From Vagococcus elongatus (GTDB lineage Bacteria > Bacillota > Bacilli > Lactobacillales > Vagococcaceae): a stretch of 64,000 bases of DNA. The DNA is taken from NCBI RefSeq assembly GCF_003987645.1, contig NZ_NGKA01000004.1:62001-126000 (forward strand), written 5' to 3'. The position numbers were made by a program, and so were the translations under genes. Below, in pieces: positions 1-9,552 of the stretch. A model generated the notes under the pieces. That model was not told the origin of the DNA. It did no database searches and saw only the letters and a program-made list of their open reading frames with translations. Positions within the stretch are counted from its first letter, which is position 1. Each line of letters begins with the position of its first letter.

Positions 1-102
1 TGCCATCTCGCTGACACCAGCCTCTTTCGCCCGGTTGAGCACCTCCGGCAAATCATCTTCAAATTGCGGAACATTTAAATGGGTGTGTGTGTCAAATATC
101 AT
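1..102 (-). CDS. TatD family metal-dependent hydrolase (N-terminal fragment cut by window edge)
   Basis: The first 34 codons read MIFDTHTHLNVPQFEDDLPE and onward, which is the hallmark N-terminus of TatD-type DNases: the HxH metal-binding pair sits at residues 6-8. A strong Shine-Dalgarno (AGGAGG) lies about 7 bases before the ATG. The rest of the gene lies beyond the window start, so length and C-terminal motifs cannot be checked. The gene follows metG on the same strand, the usual order in Bacilli, although a hairpin with a T-run separates the two. TatD proteins are 3'-5' DNases/RNases; the exact substrate here is inference. Confidence 0.85.
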   Translation of the reverse strand, partial: MIFDTHTHLNVPQFEDDLPEVLNRAKEAGVSEMA

Positions 103-131
103 ATTTCCCCTCCTATTACTTCCCACGACTT

Positions 132-171
132 CAAAAAAAGAGAAGACGATTGAAGAAAATCTTCAATCGTC
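132..171 (-). terminator. Rho-independent terminator after metG
   Basis: An 11-bp perfect inverted repeat (GACGATTGAAG / CTTCAATCGTC, 5-base loop) is followed on the minus strand by a T-rich run. It lies between metG and tatD, so tatD may need readthrough. Confidence 0.8.
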
Positions 172-178
172 CGTTAGT

Positions 179-2191
<2,013 letters not shown>

Positions 2192-2234
2192 TCAAAAGTC
2201 GCATTCCATTGTAAAAATGCTCAGTTTGCTATAT

Positions 2235-2240
2235 AGTATA
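2235..2240 (-). promoter_or_regulatory. Extended -10 element of the metG promoter
   Basis: TATACT preceded by TGT on the minus strand, 55-60 bases before the metG ATG. No good -35 hexamer is seen, which fits an extended -10 promoter. Confidence 0.55.
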
Positions 2241-2322
2241 ACATATTCTTTCAGAAACTTCTCGAAAAAATATGATAAACGGGGGAAAGGGAATGGCTGT
2301 TTTAAGATAAAACGCAGATTAT

Positions 2323-2351
2323 TTGAAAATAAACGCACTTGCGAGTAAAAT
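2323..2351 (+). promoter_or_regulatory. Promoter of the amidotransferase-like gene
   Basis: TTGAAA, a 17-base spacer and TAAAAT precede the plus-strand gene, which has a strong GGAGG ribosome site. Confidence 0.65.
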
Positions 2352-2393
2352 ACTCGTACTGAGCATAACTTAAACTATTACGGAGGAAACAAG

Positions 2394-3110
2394 ATGTCAA
2401 AAACAATTATTGGAATCGCCGGCAATAAGCAAGCGCCAGGCAGCGGAGAATTTTTCGGAACAACGACAGCCTACACTCCAGAAGGCTTTGTACACGGCAT
2501 TCATCACGTTGGCGGACTGCCTTTCATTTTACCTATCGGAAAACCGGAGTTGGCAGAAGCCTACGTCAGTCAAATCGACAAACTTTTACTGGCAGGCGGG
2601 CAAGATGTTTCTCCCCAACTGTATCACGAGGAACCACACCTTTTAATCAAAGAAACAGATTTGGAGAGAGACTTGTTTGAAAAAGCTCTTATTGAAGCTG
2701 CCGTCGCACAAGAAAAACCGATATTTGCCGTGTGTCGGGGCATGCAGTTGCTTAATGTAGTCTTTGGCGGCAGTCTTTACCAAGATTTGTCCTTGTTTCC
2801 TGAATGGCAGATCAACCATTTACAAATTCAGACCCAGCCGATATTCCCATCACATTCCGTTACTGTCAAAGAAAACAGTACTTTAGCTGGACTTATCGGA
2901 ACGGAAGCCATGGTGAATTCTTATCATCATCAAGCAATCAAAAAATTAGCCCCCGGCTTTGAAGCTGTGGCTCACAGCAAAGACCACTTGATTGAAGGTA
3001 TCGAAGCTGTCGACAAACCAATCTTAGCGGTACAATGGCATCCAGAGTTGTCCTTTCAAGCCAATGAAAAAGACCTAAGTCTATTCGACTATTTTGTCAA
3101 TCAACTATAA
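2394..3110 (+). CDS. Class I glutamine amidotransferase-like hydrolase (peptidase C26, gamma-glutamyl-gamma-aminobutyrate hydrolase type)
   Basis: A 238-residue cytosolic protein of the peptidase C26 family. The nucleophile is in FAVCRGMQLLN (Cys114), with the paired catalytic His-Glu in QWHPE near residue 216 and the oxyanion-side glycines LLAGGQDV around residue 67. Family members (PuuD-like) hydrolyse gamma-glutamyl amides such as gamma-glutamyl-GABA; the physiological substrate here is not evident because no putrescine or GABA genes are nearby. It is monocistronic, with its own promoter and a terminator after the stop. Confidence 0.88.
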   Translation: MSKTIIGIAGNKQAPGSGEFFGTTTAYTPEGFVHGIHHVGGLPFILPIGKPELAEAYVSQIDKLLLAGGQDVSPQLYHEEPHLLIKETDLERDLFEKALIEAAVAQEKPIFAVCRGMQLLNVVFGGSLYQDLSLFPEWQINHLQIQTQPIFPSHSVTVKENSTLAGLIGTEAMVNSYHHQAIKKLAPGFEAVAHSKDHLIEGIEAVDKPILAVQWHPELSFQANEKDLSLFDYFVNQL

Positions 3111-3225
3111 CTTTTTTGCTCTACCCCTTAGCATATCTCTAACTATTTCTCATAAATAGCTCTATTTTAAAAATGTATTTCAGATGATACTTACCGCTTT
3201 TCGTATTTTTAAAAGCTGACTCACG

Positions 3226-3265
3226 AGAGAGAAGAACCTTCTAGCAAGGAGGGTTCTTCTCTTTA
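3226..3265 (+). terminator. Terminator after the C26 hydrolase gene
   Basis: An 11-bp stem (AGAGAAGAACC with GGTTCTTCTCT) and a short T-run on the plus strand. Confidence 0.8.
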
Positions 3266-3268
3266 ACT

Positions 3269-3297
3269 TTGAGTTTTTTTCGGATTTTTCTTATAAT
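3269..3297 (+). promoter_or_regulatory. Promoter of the UPF0173 gene
   Basis: TTGAGT, a 17-base T-rich spacer and a perfect TATAAT, about 38 bases upstream of the ATG. Confidence 0.75.
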
Positions 3298-3335
3298 TGA
3301 ATTGATGTGAAGCTTTAAGAAAGGATGAGGAACCA

Positions 3336-4016
3336 ATGAAAATAAGTTGGCACGGCCATTCCGTAGTAAAAATCATCACTGCTGATGAGAAAGTTATCTT
3401 GATTGATCCTTTTATAACTGGTAATCAATTATGTGATTTAAAGGCTGAAACTGAACAGGCAGATTTCATTTTATTGACCCATGCCCATAATGACCATGTA
3501 GGAGATACGTTAACTATTGCCAAAAAATCCTCCGCTCTTGTGATAGCAAACGTGGAATTAGCAGATTTCCTTGAATCTCGCGGATTAAATACTCACGGTT
3601 TACAACCTGGCGGCAGCTTCATTTTCCCATTTGGAAAAGTGACGATGACCCCAGCAATTCATAGCTCGAGTTATACTGATGCTGACGGAACAAACTATCC
3701 GCTGGGGATTGCCACCGGTTTAGTCATTAACTTGGAAGGAAAAACTATCTATCATGCCGGAGACACTGCACTCTTTTCAGACATGCAGCTCATCGGCAAC
3801 AAATTTTCAATCGATCTAGCGTTCGTTCCAATCGGAGATAACTTTACCATGGGACCAGAGGATGCCGTTCAAGCAGTTAAGTGGCTGAAACCTAAAAGGG
3901 TCGTCCCAATCCACTACAACACGTTCCCGCTGATCAAACAAGACCCGCAAATATTCGTCAACGAACTAGGAGACACTGGGATAGTTCCTAATATCGGCGA
4001 ATCACTTTCTCTATAA
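3336..4016 (+). CDS. UPF0173 metal-dependent hydrolase (metallo-beta-lactamase fold)
   Basis: A 226-residue protein of the YtkL/UPF0173 group. The N-terminal SWHGHSVVKI strand and the metal-binding motif THAHNDHVGD (HxHxDH, about residues 47-56) mark a metallo-beta-lactamase fold; further ligands are the His in YHAGDTALF and the late IHYNT. Length fits the family. The substrate is unknown for the family. It is monocistronic with a near-consensus promoter and faces the comG operon tail to tail. Confidence 0.88.
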   Translation: MKISWHGHSVVKIITADEKVILIDPFITGNQLCDLKAETEQADFILLTHAHNDHVGDTLTIAKKSSALVIANVELADFLESRGLNTHGLQPGGSFIFPFGKVTMTPAIHSSSYTDADGTNYPLGIATGLVINLEGKTIYHAGDTALFSDMQLIGNKFSIDLAFVPIGDNFTMGPEDAVQAVKWLKPKRVVPIHYNTFPLIKQDPQIFVNELGDTGIVPNIGESLSL

Positions 4017-4060
4017 ATTTCAGGGAATTTCAAGTTAAACAAGAGATAATAATCAAAGAA

Positions 4061-4107
4061 ATCCCTCTCTATGAACATTCTTTCAAGGACTGCTCACAGA
4101 GAGGGAT
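4061..4107 (-). terminator. Inverted repeat, probable terminator of the comG operon
   Basis: ATCCCTCTCT pairs perfectly with AGAGAGGGAT across a long loop; on the minus strand it is followed by TTTCTTTGATT. The T-run is imperfect, so efficiency is uncertain. Confidence 0.5.
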
Positions 4108-4138
4108 AAAATATACAGATAAATGAAATTATTTTAAA

Positions 4139-4468
4139 TCAATCTTTCTTATGAATCATCGTTTTTGATTCTTTTGAATTTAACGTGGCGACCAGTTTAA
4201 TCTGGTGAGGCTCAACCTTATACGTCACTTTCCCCTTATTGAATTTAATCGTCCCTTCTCCCGACATCTCCCCAGCTTCAATCCACTGTATGGACATTTC
4301 TTTTAAAATTTTCAGTTGATAAAATTTTTGTGCCTCAATCACCATCGCTTGTTGATGAAGGTATTGCCGATGAATCAGCTGGAATATGAACAAATACATC
4401 GTAAACAGCACTATAACTGATAATAAAATTCCTCCAGTGTACTTCTTACGGCTCCTGCTTTTTTTCAT
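4139..4468 (-). CDS. comGG: ComGG-like competence protein
   Basis: Last gene of the comG operon, about 109 residues. It has one N-terminal membrane helix after a basic start (KKSRSRKKYTGGILLSVIVLF) and a poorly conserved C-terminal part, as ComGG proteins do. There is no prepilin peptidase motif (no glycine followed by FTLxE). I chose the internal ATG because CAGGA lies eight bases ahead and the protein then starts at the basic segment; an upstream ATG in the same frame would overlap comGF much further. Assignment rests mainly on position in the operon. Confidence 0.7.
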   Translation of the reverse strand: MKKSRSRKKYTGGILLSVIVLFTMYLFIFQLIHRQYLHQQAMVIEAQKFYQLKILKEMSIQWIEAGEMSGEGTIKFNKGKVTYKVEPHQIKLVATLNSKESKTMIHKKD

Positions 4469-4913
4469 GTCGAATCCTGCCTTGCCTCTTCTCCCCATCC
4501 AGCAACTCCACATTAATCTCTATTACACCAGTTGCCACTTCTTTGAACTTAGCTTTCCTCACATGGAGCAACAATGGCTGATGTCCGCCATTTGTTGATT
4601 TTCTAATCATTTGACGTCTATAATAAAGTTCGATCGTTGTCCGATATATCTCATTTTTAGGCCCTTTTTCAATCAGCTTTAAGTAATCTTCCCCCACTTC
4701 AACTAAAGTCAAGTTTGTCAGTTCATGGGTTAATTGGTTTAAAAATAAATGCCATTCCATATGGTTTTGTGCTCCATCATCATGGATCAGCTGCTGGGTT
4801 CCTCTTATCAGTCCGACAAAAAAAGAACATGTCAGCAGCAACACCAGCAATGCGACCAAAGCCTCCAGCAATGTAAATCCCTGATAATTTTGTTTATTCA
4901 TAAATTTTGACAC
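4446..4913 (-). CDS. comGF: ComGF-like minor pseudopilin
   Basis: A 155-residue type II pseudopilin-like protein. The prepilin processing motif is clear (QNYQ-GFTLLEALVALL): cleavage after Gly, then the hydrophobic helix with Glu at +5. The C-terminal half resembles ComGF, with strands rich in charged residues. It overlaps comGE upstream and comGG downstream by about 20 bases each, a sign of translational coupling. It would act as a minor subunit of the DNA-uptake pseudopilus across the membrane and wall. Confidence 0.8.
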   Translation of the reverse strand: MSKFMNKQNYQGFTLLEALVALLVLLLTCSFFVGLIRGTQQLIHDDGAQNHMEWHLFLNQLTHELTNLTLVEVGEDYLKLIEKGPKNEIYRTTIELYYRRQMIRKSTNGGHQPLLLHVRKAKFKEVATGVIEINVELLDGEKRQGRIRHEKKQEP

Positions 4914-5235
4914 TCTCTAACGTTTCGTAATTTTCATTTAATATCGCCACACCTATCAATCTATCCTGTTGTGTCTCTGCCCTTAAAAAAAATAATTCCC
5001 CGTCAACAACCACACGTCTCCCCCGGATTTTCTTAGTGATGCTATATTCTTCCGTCATTTCTACTAAATAGCGGTAATAGTCTAATTGATGCTGCAGGCG
5101 GATTTCTTCTTTTTTCATAAATAATAGCAAAGGCAATAGGTTCATGACTAACCAGACTAGAATGGCAAAGGCAGTTATACTTTCCAACAAGATATATCCC
5201 CTATAGTTTTTGAATTTCTTTATCAAGCTTGCCAC
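4894..5235 (-). CDS. comGE: ComGE-like minor pseudopilin
   Basis: A 113-residue membrane protein with a slightly divergent prepilin motif, NYR-GYILLESITAFAIL: Tyr replaces Phe at +1, but Glu at +5 is kept. The single N-terminal helix and small C-terminal domain fit ComGE, one of the least conserved comG products. It overlaps comGD by 35 bases. The assignment depends on gene order as well as the motif. Confidence 0.72.
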   Translation of the reverse strand: MASLIKKFKNYRGYILLESITAFAILVWLVMNLLPLLLFMKKEEIRLQHQLDYYRYLVEMTEEYSITKKIRGRRVVVDGELFFLRAETQQDRLIGVAILNENYETLESVKIYE

Positions 5236-5644
5236 TTCCCAACTGTATTTTATAAGTGACTGTCTCTTTTGAGGCTGTATTAAAAAAATTGAAGGATTTC
5301 ATATCTTTTGTATTGCCGCTGGTTCCATTAATTTGGATTGAAAAATCAGCTGACGTCGTCACTTCTGCGGGTAAATCCAAGGAAACCAGCTGCTGCCGGG
5401 CTGCCAGATCACGGTAGATAAAAATGACTTCTTTTTTCTTTACATAAATCGTACAAGGCATAGAACTTGTCATAGCAGATAATTGCGTCCTGTGATAATA
5501 AGCTTCAAATTCACTGAAAAAGTAAATGGCATTCATTCTTTCTCCCCACCGGTGGAAAGACAGATAGGGCAAGCCTAACATAACCGACACAACTAACAGT
5601 ACCAGCAATGACTCAATAAGGGTAAAACCACCATAGCGTTTCAT
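5201..5644 (-). CDS. comGD: ComGD-like minor pseudopilin
   Basis: A 147-residue pseudopilin with a canonical class III signal: MKRYG-GFTLIESLLVLLVVS. The mature part carries the long N-terminal helix and a short beta-rich domain. It overlaps comGC by four bases (ATGA type). Minor pseudopilins of this type help start assembly of the ComGC filament that pulls DNA through the cell wall. Confidence 0.85.
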   Translation of the reverse strand: MKRYGGFTLIESLLVLLVVSVMLGLPYLSFHRWGERMNAIYFFSEFEAYYHRTQLSAMTSSMPCTIYVKKKEVIFIYRDLAARQQLVSLDLPAEVTTSADFSIQINGTSGNTKDMKSFNFFNTASKETVTYKIQLGSGKLDKEIQKL

Positions 5645-5955
5645 TCTCCTTGAAGCTTAATTTCGCTTTTTTGCGCCTTGTCCGATTGATCTTGCGTTAA
5701 ATATTTTAGTTTCACTAAATTTTCATAATTCAGCGCATCTGTCTCTCCATTCATCAAAAATAACTCTACTTGGGAATGCACTACCTTCGTCAACGCTTCA
5801 TTTCCTTGTTTAGTAATCTCTTCCTTCTGAGAAGATAAATTAGGCACAAAAATCAACACTAACACCGCAATGATAAATAGAACTATCAACATTTCTATTA
5901 ACGTAAAGCCGGAATAACTTTTCTTTTTATCACGATCTATTTTAAACAGTTTCAT
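5641..5955 (-). CDS. comGC: ComGC major competence pseudopilin
   Basis: A 104-residue prepilin with the textbook motif SYS-GFTLIEMLIVLFIIAVLVLIFVPNL, the best conserved sequence of the operon. After cleavage by a ComC peptidase it would polymerise into the transformation pseudopilus. Length is typical. It overlaps comGB by four bases. All seven comG reading frames are intact, so the uptake machine could be functional, although comC, comEA and comEC lie outside this window. Confidence 0.92.
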   Translation of the reverse strand: MKLFKIDRDKKKSYSGFTLIEMLIVLFIIAVLVLIFVPNLSSQKEEITKQGNEALTKVVHSQVELFLMNGETDALNYENLVKLKYLTQDQSDKAQKSEIKLQGE

Positions 5956-6944
5956 ATTAACCCCTCCATACTTTGATAAATCGGTAGTAACAACGCACTA
6001 TAAACAGCAATGATCAGCAACGCTATTACTAAAAAAATAATCGGCTGAAGCCACTGGGTCCCTTTTTCAACCTTTTCCAGCAAATCTTCCCAGATTTTTG
6101 TTCCGTAAATCATTAATTCTTCCCCTAACTTCCCTTTGGCTTCCCCTTGCATGATGATTTTGCTGAATCCCGGCAGGAAAAATTTCCACTGGCTGATTTG
6201 TGTCACAATCAATTCACCCGACTCCAGCTTTTTTTGCAGCACCTCTCCAATTTCCTGCATAAATAATGTGTTCCCCTCTTCTGCCATAATCATCAGAACT
6301 TGCCGCAGTTCTATCCCCTGATTTAGCAGTTTTCCCCACTCATAAGCAAAAAAAGACGTATAATAATACTGCAAAAAAACATTTACTAGTGGAACATGCA
6401 TATAAAATGTCAATTTTTTAATTTGAGAATGCTTTTTCAGCAGCACCTTCACAAACATACTCGCTAAACATAAAATCACCATGACCGATAGAGTAAGTAA
6501 GGGAGTATGTTGAATAAGCCATATCCCAAAGTTATCAGCGCTGGTCATCTCAGGCATTTGCGGTAAAAGAAACCAATTCATCCCCATAATCATGCTAAAT
6601 AAAAAGCAAACTAAAATCAGCGGATAGGTCAAAATTTTGTACAAGCTTTGCTTTTGCCTTTCATGATCTTTCATCTGTCCTGCCACCCGAGAAAAAGTAC
6701 TTACCAAATCTCCGTGTTTTTCTCCAAGATTGATTTGGGCGACATATTTGTCAGAAAACCCTAGCTGGCGAAACCCAAGATAAATAGTATGTCCGCCTAA
6801 AAAGAACTGCTCCATTTGAACAAGCAAGTCTGCTTCTTTCGGATAAATCAGTGCCATGAATCTCAAACTTTCTTGAAAAGTAAATCCATTCTTCAATAAA
6901 TCTGCCAAGAGAACAACAACTGTCAGCTGAAATTTTTTAGACAT
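5952..6944 (-). CDS. comGB: ComGB inner-membrane platform protein
   Basis: A type II secretion system F-like membrane protein with three clear hydrophobic segments (around ILTYPLILVCFLFSM, TLSVMVILCLASMF and PIIFLVIALLIIAVYSALLLP). I chose MSKKFQLT as the start, giving 330 residues, close to the family norm; the open frame extends 54 codons further into comGA, and a TTG start in that stretch is also possible because no good Shine-Dalgarno precedes the chosen ATG. The protein anchors the pseudopilus base to the ComGA ATPase. Confidence 0.85.
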   Translation of the reverse strand: MSKKFQLTVVVLLADLLKNGFTFQESLRFMALIYPKEADLLVQMEQFFLGGHTIYLGFRQLGFSDKYVAQINLGEKHGDLVSTFSRVAGQMKDHERQKQSLYKILTYPLILVCFLFSMIMGMNWFLLPQMPEMTSADNFGIWLIQHTPLLTLSVMVILCLASMFVKVLLKKHSQIKKLTFYMHVPLVNVFLQYYYTSFFAYEWGKLLNQGIELRQVLMIMAEEGNTLFMQEIGEVLQKKLESGELIVTQISQWKFFLPGFSKIIMQGEAKGKLGEELMIYGTKIWEDLLEKVEKGTQWLQPIIFLVIALLIIAVYSALLLPIYQSMEGLI

Positions 6945-6957
6945 TTTTTTCGGTGAG

Positions 6958-7974
6958 TTAAATGCAAAACTGCTCAAAGGTCTGACTGCTGATATACCCA
7001 AGAGCCCACGCTTTTCGAAGCTTTTTTTGAAAATCTTCTTTTTTCTTTTGCGTCTTGACAAGCAACTGACTCCCTTCGTAGTAAAAGATATCAAACAAGA
7101 CTGCACTTTTTTGATTAGGACAGTACACGGAACATTTTTCTTCGCAGTAAGGACACGCTATCGGTAAAATCGTCTGATAAATCACTCCTTTCAAACACTG
7201 TCTCACATCTTCTTGATTGACTCCCAGCTCCAGCAGACGGAAAAGAACGCTGTGCTTGTCCATCCCGTGAATCGTAGAAAATATTTGATGCCCCGTCAAA
7301 GCACCTCTGACCACCGCCTGAGCCGTCTGGCGATCTCTGATTTCTCCCACGATCAACAAATCAGGACGATGACGCAGACAAACCTGCACCAAGTCGTCAT
7401 AAGTCAAACCGATTTTATCATTCGTTTGAAGTTGTAAAAATTCTGGACACTCTATCTCCACCGGATCTTCTACAGTAATCACTTGCTTTTGAGAACAGGC
7501 AATCTCCCGTGCCAAAGAATACATGGTCGTAGATTTTCCTGACCCTGTCGCACCGGCGAACAAGAACAAACCGTTGCCTGTGATACTTTTTTTAAGTTTT
7601 TCATACTCCTTGGGAAAAAACAGATGAAACTCAGACGACTCCACAATATCATGCAAAAAACGAATAACTAACGTCTCCTGATAGCGATAATTGGCAACAG
7701 CTGACAAACGCATCCTGCGCTTACGACCATCCTTTGTCACAAAACTGGTGGAGCCGATTTGGATTCGCCTTTTTTCTCCCACGTCCATGTTGGCAGAATA
7801 TTTCAGATACAAAATCAGCTTCTCCGCAAAAACTTCTGTCACATATTCATGATTTTTTTTTTGCTGGTGGATTCGAAAAGCCAACTCGTAACGATCACCT
7901 GCCGGAAATATATACAAGTCACTTGCTTTCAGCCGGAAAGCTTTTTCGCATAATCGGTTCACATAATCTTTCAT
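6958..7974 (-). CDS. comGA: ComGA competence pilus assembly ATPase
   Basis: A 338-residue GspE/PilB-type ATPase. Walker A is GATGSGKST at residues 141-149; the Asp box and Walker B region (LLIVGEIRD) and the His box follow (HGMDKHSVL). A cysteine cluster near residue 275 (CPYCEEKCSVYC) resembles the zinc-binding tail of secretion ATPases. It is the first gene of the operon, with AAGAGG before the ATG. Upstream I see no ComX-type TACGAATA box and no clear ComK box, so regulation is unresolved. Confidence 0.93.
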   Translation of the reverse strand: MKDYVNRLCEKAFRLKASDLYIFPAGDRYELAFRIHQQKKNHEYVTEVFAEKLILYLKYSANMDVGEKRRIQIGSTSFVTKDGRKRRMRLSAVANYRYQETLVIRFLHDIVESSEFHLFFPKEYEKLKKSITGNGLFLFAGATGSGKSTTMYSLAREIACSQKQVITVEDPVEIECPEFLQLQTNDKIGLTYDDLVQVCLRHRPDLLIVGEIRDRQTAQAVVRGALTGHQIFSTIHGMDKHSVLFRLLELGVNQEDVRQCLKGVIYQTILPIACPYCEEKCSVYCPNQKSAVLFDIFYYEGSQLLVKTQKKKEDFQKKLRKAWALGYISSQTFEQFCI

Positions 7975-8048
7975 AGTTTATTACCTCTTCATCCTATATC
8001 TATGATAGAAACAAACAAAACCACCAAACTTTTTCCTTAAAATAAAAA

Positions 8049-8094
8049 AATAAGCCTTGTTTTATGACGTAATAATCATAAAACAAAGCTTATT
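8049..8094 (-). terminator. Terminator after yebC
   Basis: A long stem (AATAAGCTTTGTTTTATGA with its near complement) followed on the minus strand by a run of seven T. It separates yebC from comGA. Confidence 0.85.
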
Positions 8095-8106
8095 ATTAAA
8101 TTCGTT

Positions 8107-8829
8107 TTAAAAAGCTGCAGAAGTAAATACTTCCGAAATATCATCATCATCTTCCAACGCATCAATCAAATTTTCAAGCTTTTCTTGCGCATCGTCAGCT
8201 AATTCCATTTCTGTTTGAGCTAGCATCGTCAACTCAGCTTGTGCCAAAGTGTACTCAGCAGCCAAAGCATCCCGTACCTCATTGAAATCTCCCGCTTCGC
8301 AATAAATCTCAAAAACTTCTTGAGAGGTTTCCAAATCTTCTCCCCCTGCTTCCAACACACTCATCAGCATGGTTTCCTCATCTACAGCTAGCCCTTCACG
8401 TTCGATAGCTATGTACCCTTTACGGTCGAACATATAACTAACTGAACCTGTCTCACCTAAGGAACCGCCGTTTTTATTAAAGGCGACTCGCACATTAGTT
8501 GCTGTCCGGTTCCGGTTATCGGTCAGAGCGTAGACCAGCACAGCTGCTCCCCCCGGTCCGTAACCTTCGTACGTCACTTCATCATAATGCTCTCCTTCAC
8601 CAGAAGAAGTTGCTTTTTTAATGGCACGATTGACATTGTCATTTGGCATATTAGCCGACTTGGCTTTATCCAAAACCAATCTTAAAGACGGATTAGAAGT
8701 TGGATCAGGTCCACCACTTTTTGCTGCCATATATATTTCTCGAGATAGTTTTTGGAAAATTTTACCGCGTTTTGCATCTTGCGCAGATTTTCTTCCCTTG
8801 ATGTTATTCCACTTGGAATGTCCTGCCAT
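8107..8829 (-). CDS. YebC/PmpR family protein
   Basis: A 240-residue protein with the invariant family start [14 protein letters not shown] and the internal block [14 protein letters not shown]; the C-terminus is acidic. I chose the ATG of MAGHSKW over a GTG three codons upstream because of family conservation. YebC proteins were long annotated as transcriptional regulators; more recent work links family members to resolving ribosome stalling on proline stretches. Which role applies here cannot be read from sequence. It ends at its own terminator ahead of the comG operon. Confidence 0.93.
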   Translation of the reverse strand: MAGHSKWNNIKGRKSAQDAKRGKIFQKLSREIYMAAKSGGPDPTSNPSLRLVLDKAKSANMPNDNVNRAIKKATSSGEGEHYDEVTYEGYGPGGAAVLVYALTDNRNRTATNVRVAFNKNGGSLGETGSVSYMFDRKGYIAIEREGLAVDEETMLMSVLEAGGEDLETSQEVFEIYCEAGDFNEVRDALAAEYTLAQAELTMLAQTEMELADDAQEKLENLIDALEDDDDISEVFTSAAF

Positions 8830-8904
8830 TCTCTCCACCCGCTTTCTTTATTATTTAAACCGTTACTATCATAGCAAATTTCGTTTTCAGAAGCAAAAGT
8901 TGTT

Positions 8905-9414
8905 TTACTTTTTCTTTCTCAACTGTCTGATGAAAGAAAATAATAAACACAAAACAATCCCCGTCAAAGCACCTACACTATCCAACATCACATCTTCAAA
9001 CATCGGGGTCCTACCCCCTGTCAGCATTTGATGAAATTCATCCAGACCGGCATACCCTGTAGCGGCGAGCCAACTGACCACACCGGGAAGAAAAGTTGCT
9101 TTCATTTTAATCTGCAAACCTAAAAACCACAGACTGCCCAAAATAAAATAGCTGCCGAAGTGGGCACCTTTCCTAAGAAAAAATTCCACAAAATGAAAAT
9201 AACCATTTTTTTCGATACTTACGACGCTTCCCCCATATGTGATCTGCCAACCGGACAACGCCTCTTTGAAAGGTTCATTTTTTAGTAATTTCTCCAGCAA
9301 ACCGACCTGAGATTGCTGCTCATAAGTTTGAGAGGAACTGATAAATAAAATTCCCATCATCACAAATGCTAATATGATATATAAATTGCCATTTTTTACT
9401 GCTTTTTTTATCAC
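8905..9414 (-). CDS. VanZ-like membrane protein
   Basis: A 169-residue integral membrane protein with four hydrophobic helices (LYIILAFVMMGILF, the FLRKGAHFGSYFILGSLWFLG region, a third around WLAATGYAG, and GALTGIVLCLLFSF). KGAHFGSYFILG and the GLDEFHQMLTGGRTPMFEDVMLDSVGA block are the family signature. VanZ was first described with teicoplanin resistance, but most chromosomal members have no proven role; no van genes are nearby, so resistance should not be assumed. Divergent from pepF. Confidence 0.85.
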   Translation of the reverse strand: MIKKAVKNGNLYIILAFVMMGILFISSSQTYEQQSQVGLLEKLLKNEPFKEALSGWQITYGGSVVSIEKNGYFHFVEFFLRKGAHFGSYFILGSLWFLGLQIKMKATFLPGVVSWLAATGYAGLDEFHQMLTGGRTPMFEDVMLDSVGALTGIVLCLLFSFIRQLRKKK

Positions 9415-9515
9415 CTACACCACCTCTACATCAATTATCCTACACGAGTAATCTTGAGGATTCAATCTTTATCAAAAAATAATGGGGAATCTAAGTTTTT
9501 TCTAAAAAAATAGCC

Positions 9516-9521
9516 TATAAT
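9516..9521 (+). promoter_or_regulatory. -10 element of the pepF promoter
   Basis: A perfect TATAAT 32 bases before the ATG; the -35 region is weak. AGGAGTG forms the ribosome site. Confidence 0.5.
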
Positions 9522-9552
9522 GGATACGGAAACAATTTGAATTAGGAGTGAT

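Noticed and set aside
7975-8048. ComX or ComK box before comGA
   Set aside because: Neither TACGAATA nor a convincing paired AAAAN5TTTT motif is present.
8905-9414. VanZ homologue as a glycopeptide-resistance gene
   Set aside because: No vanA-type cluster or regulator nearby; the chromosomal VanZ-like family is broad and mostly unrelated to resistance.
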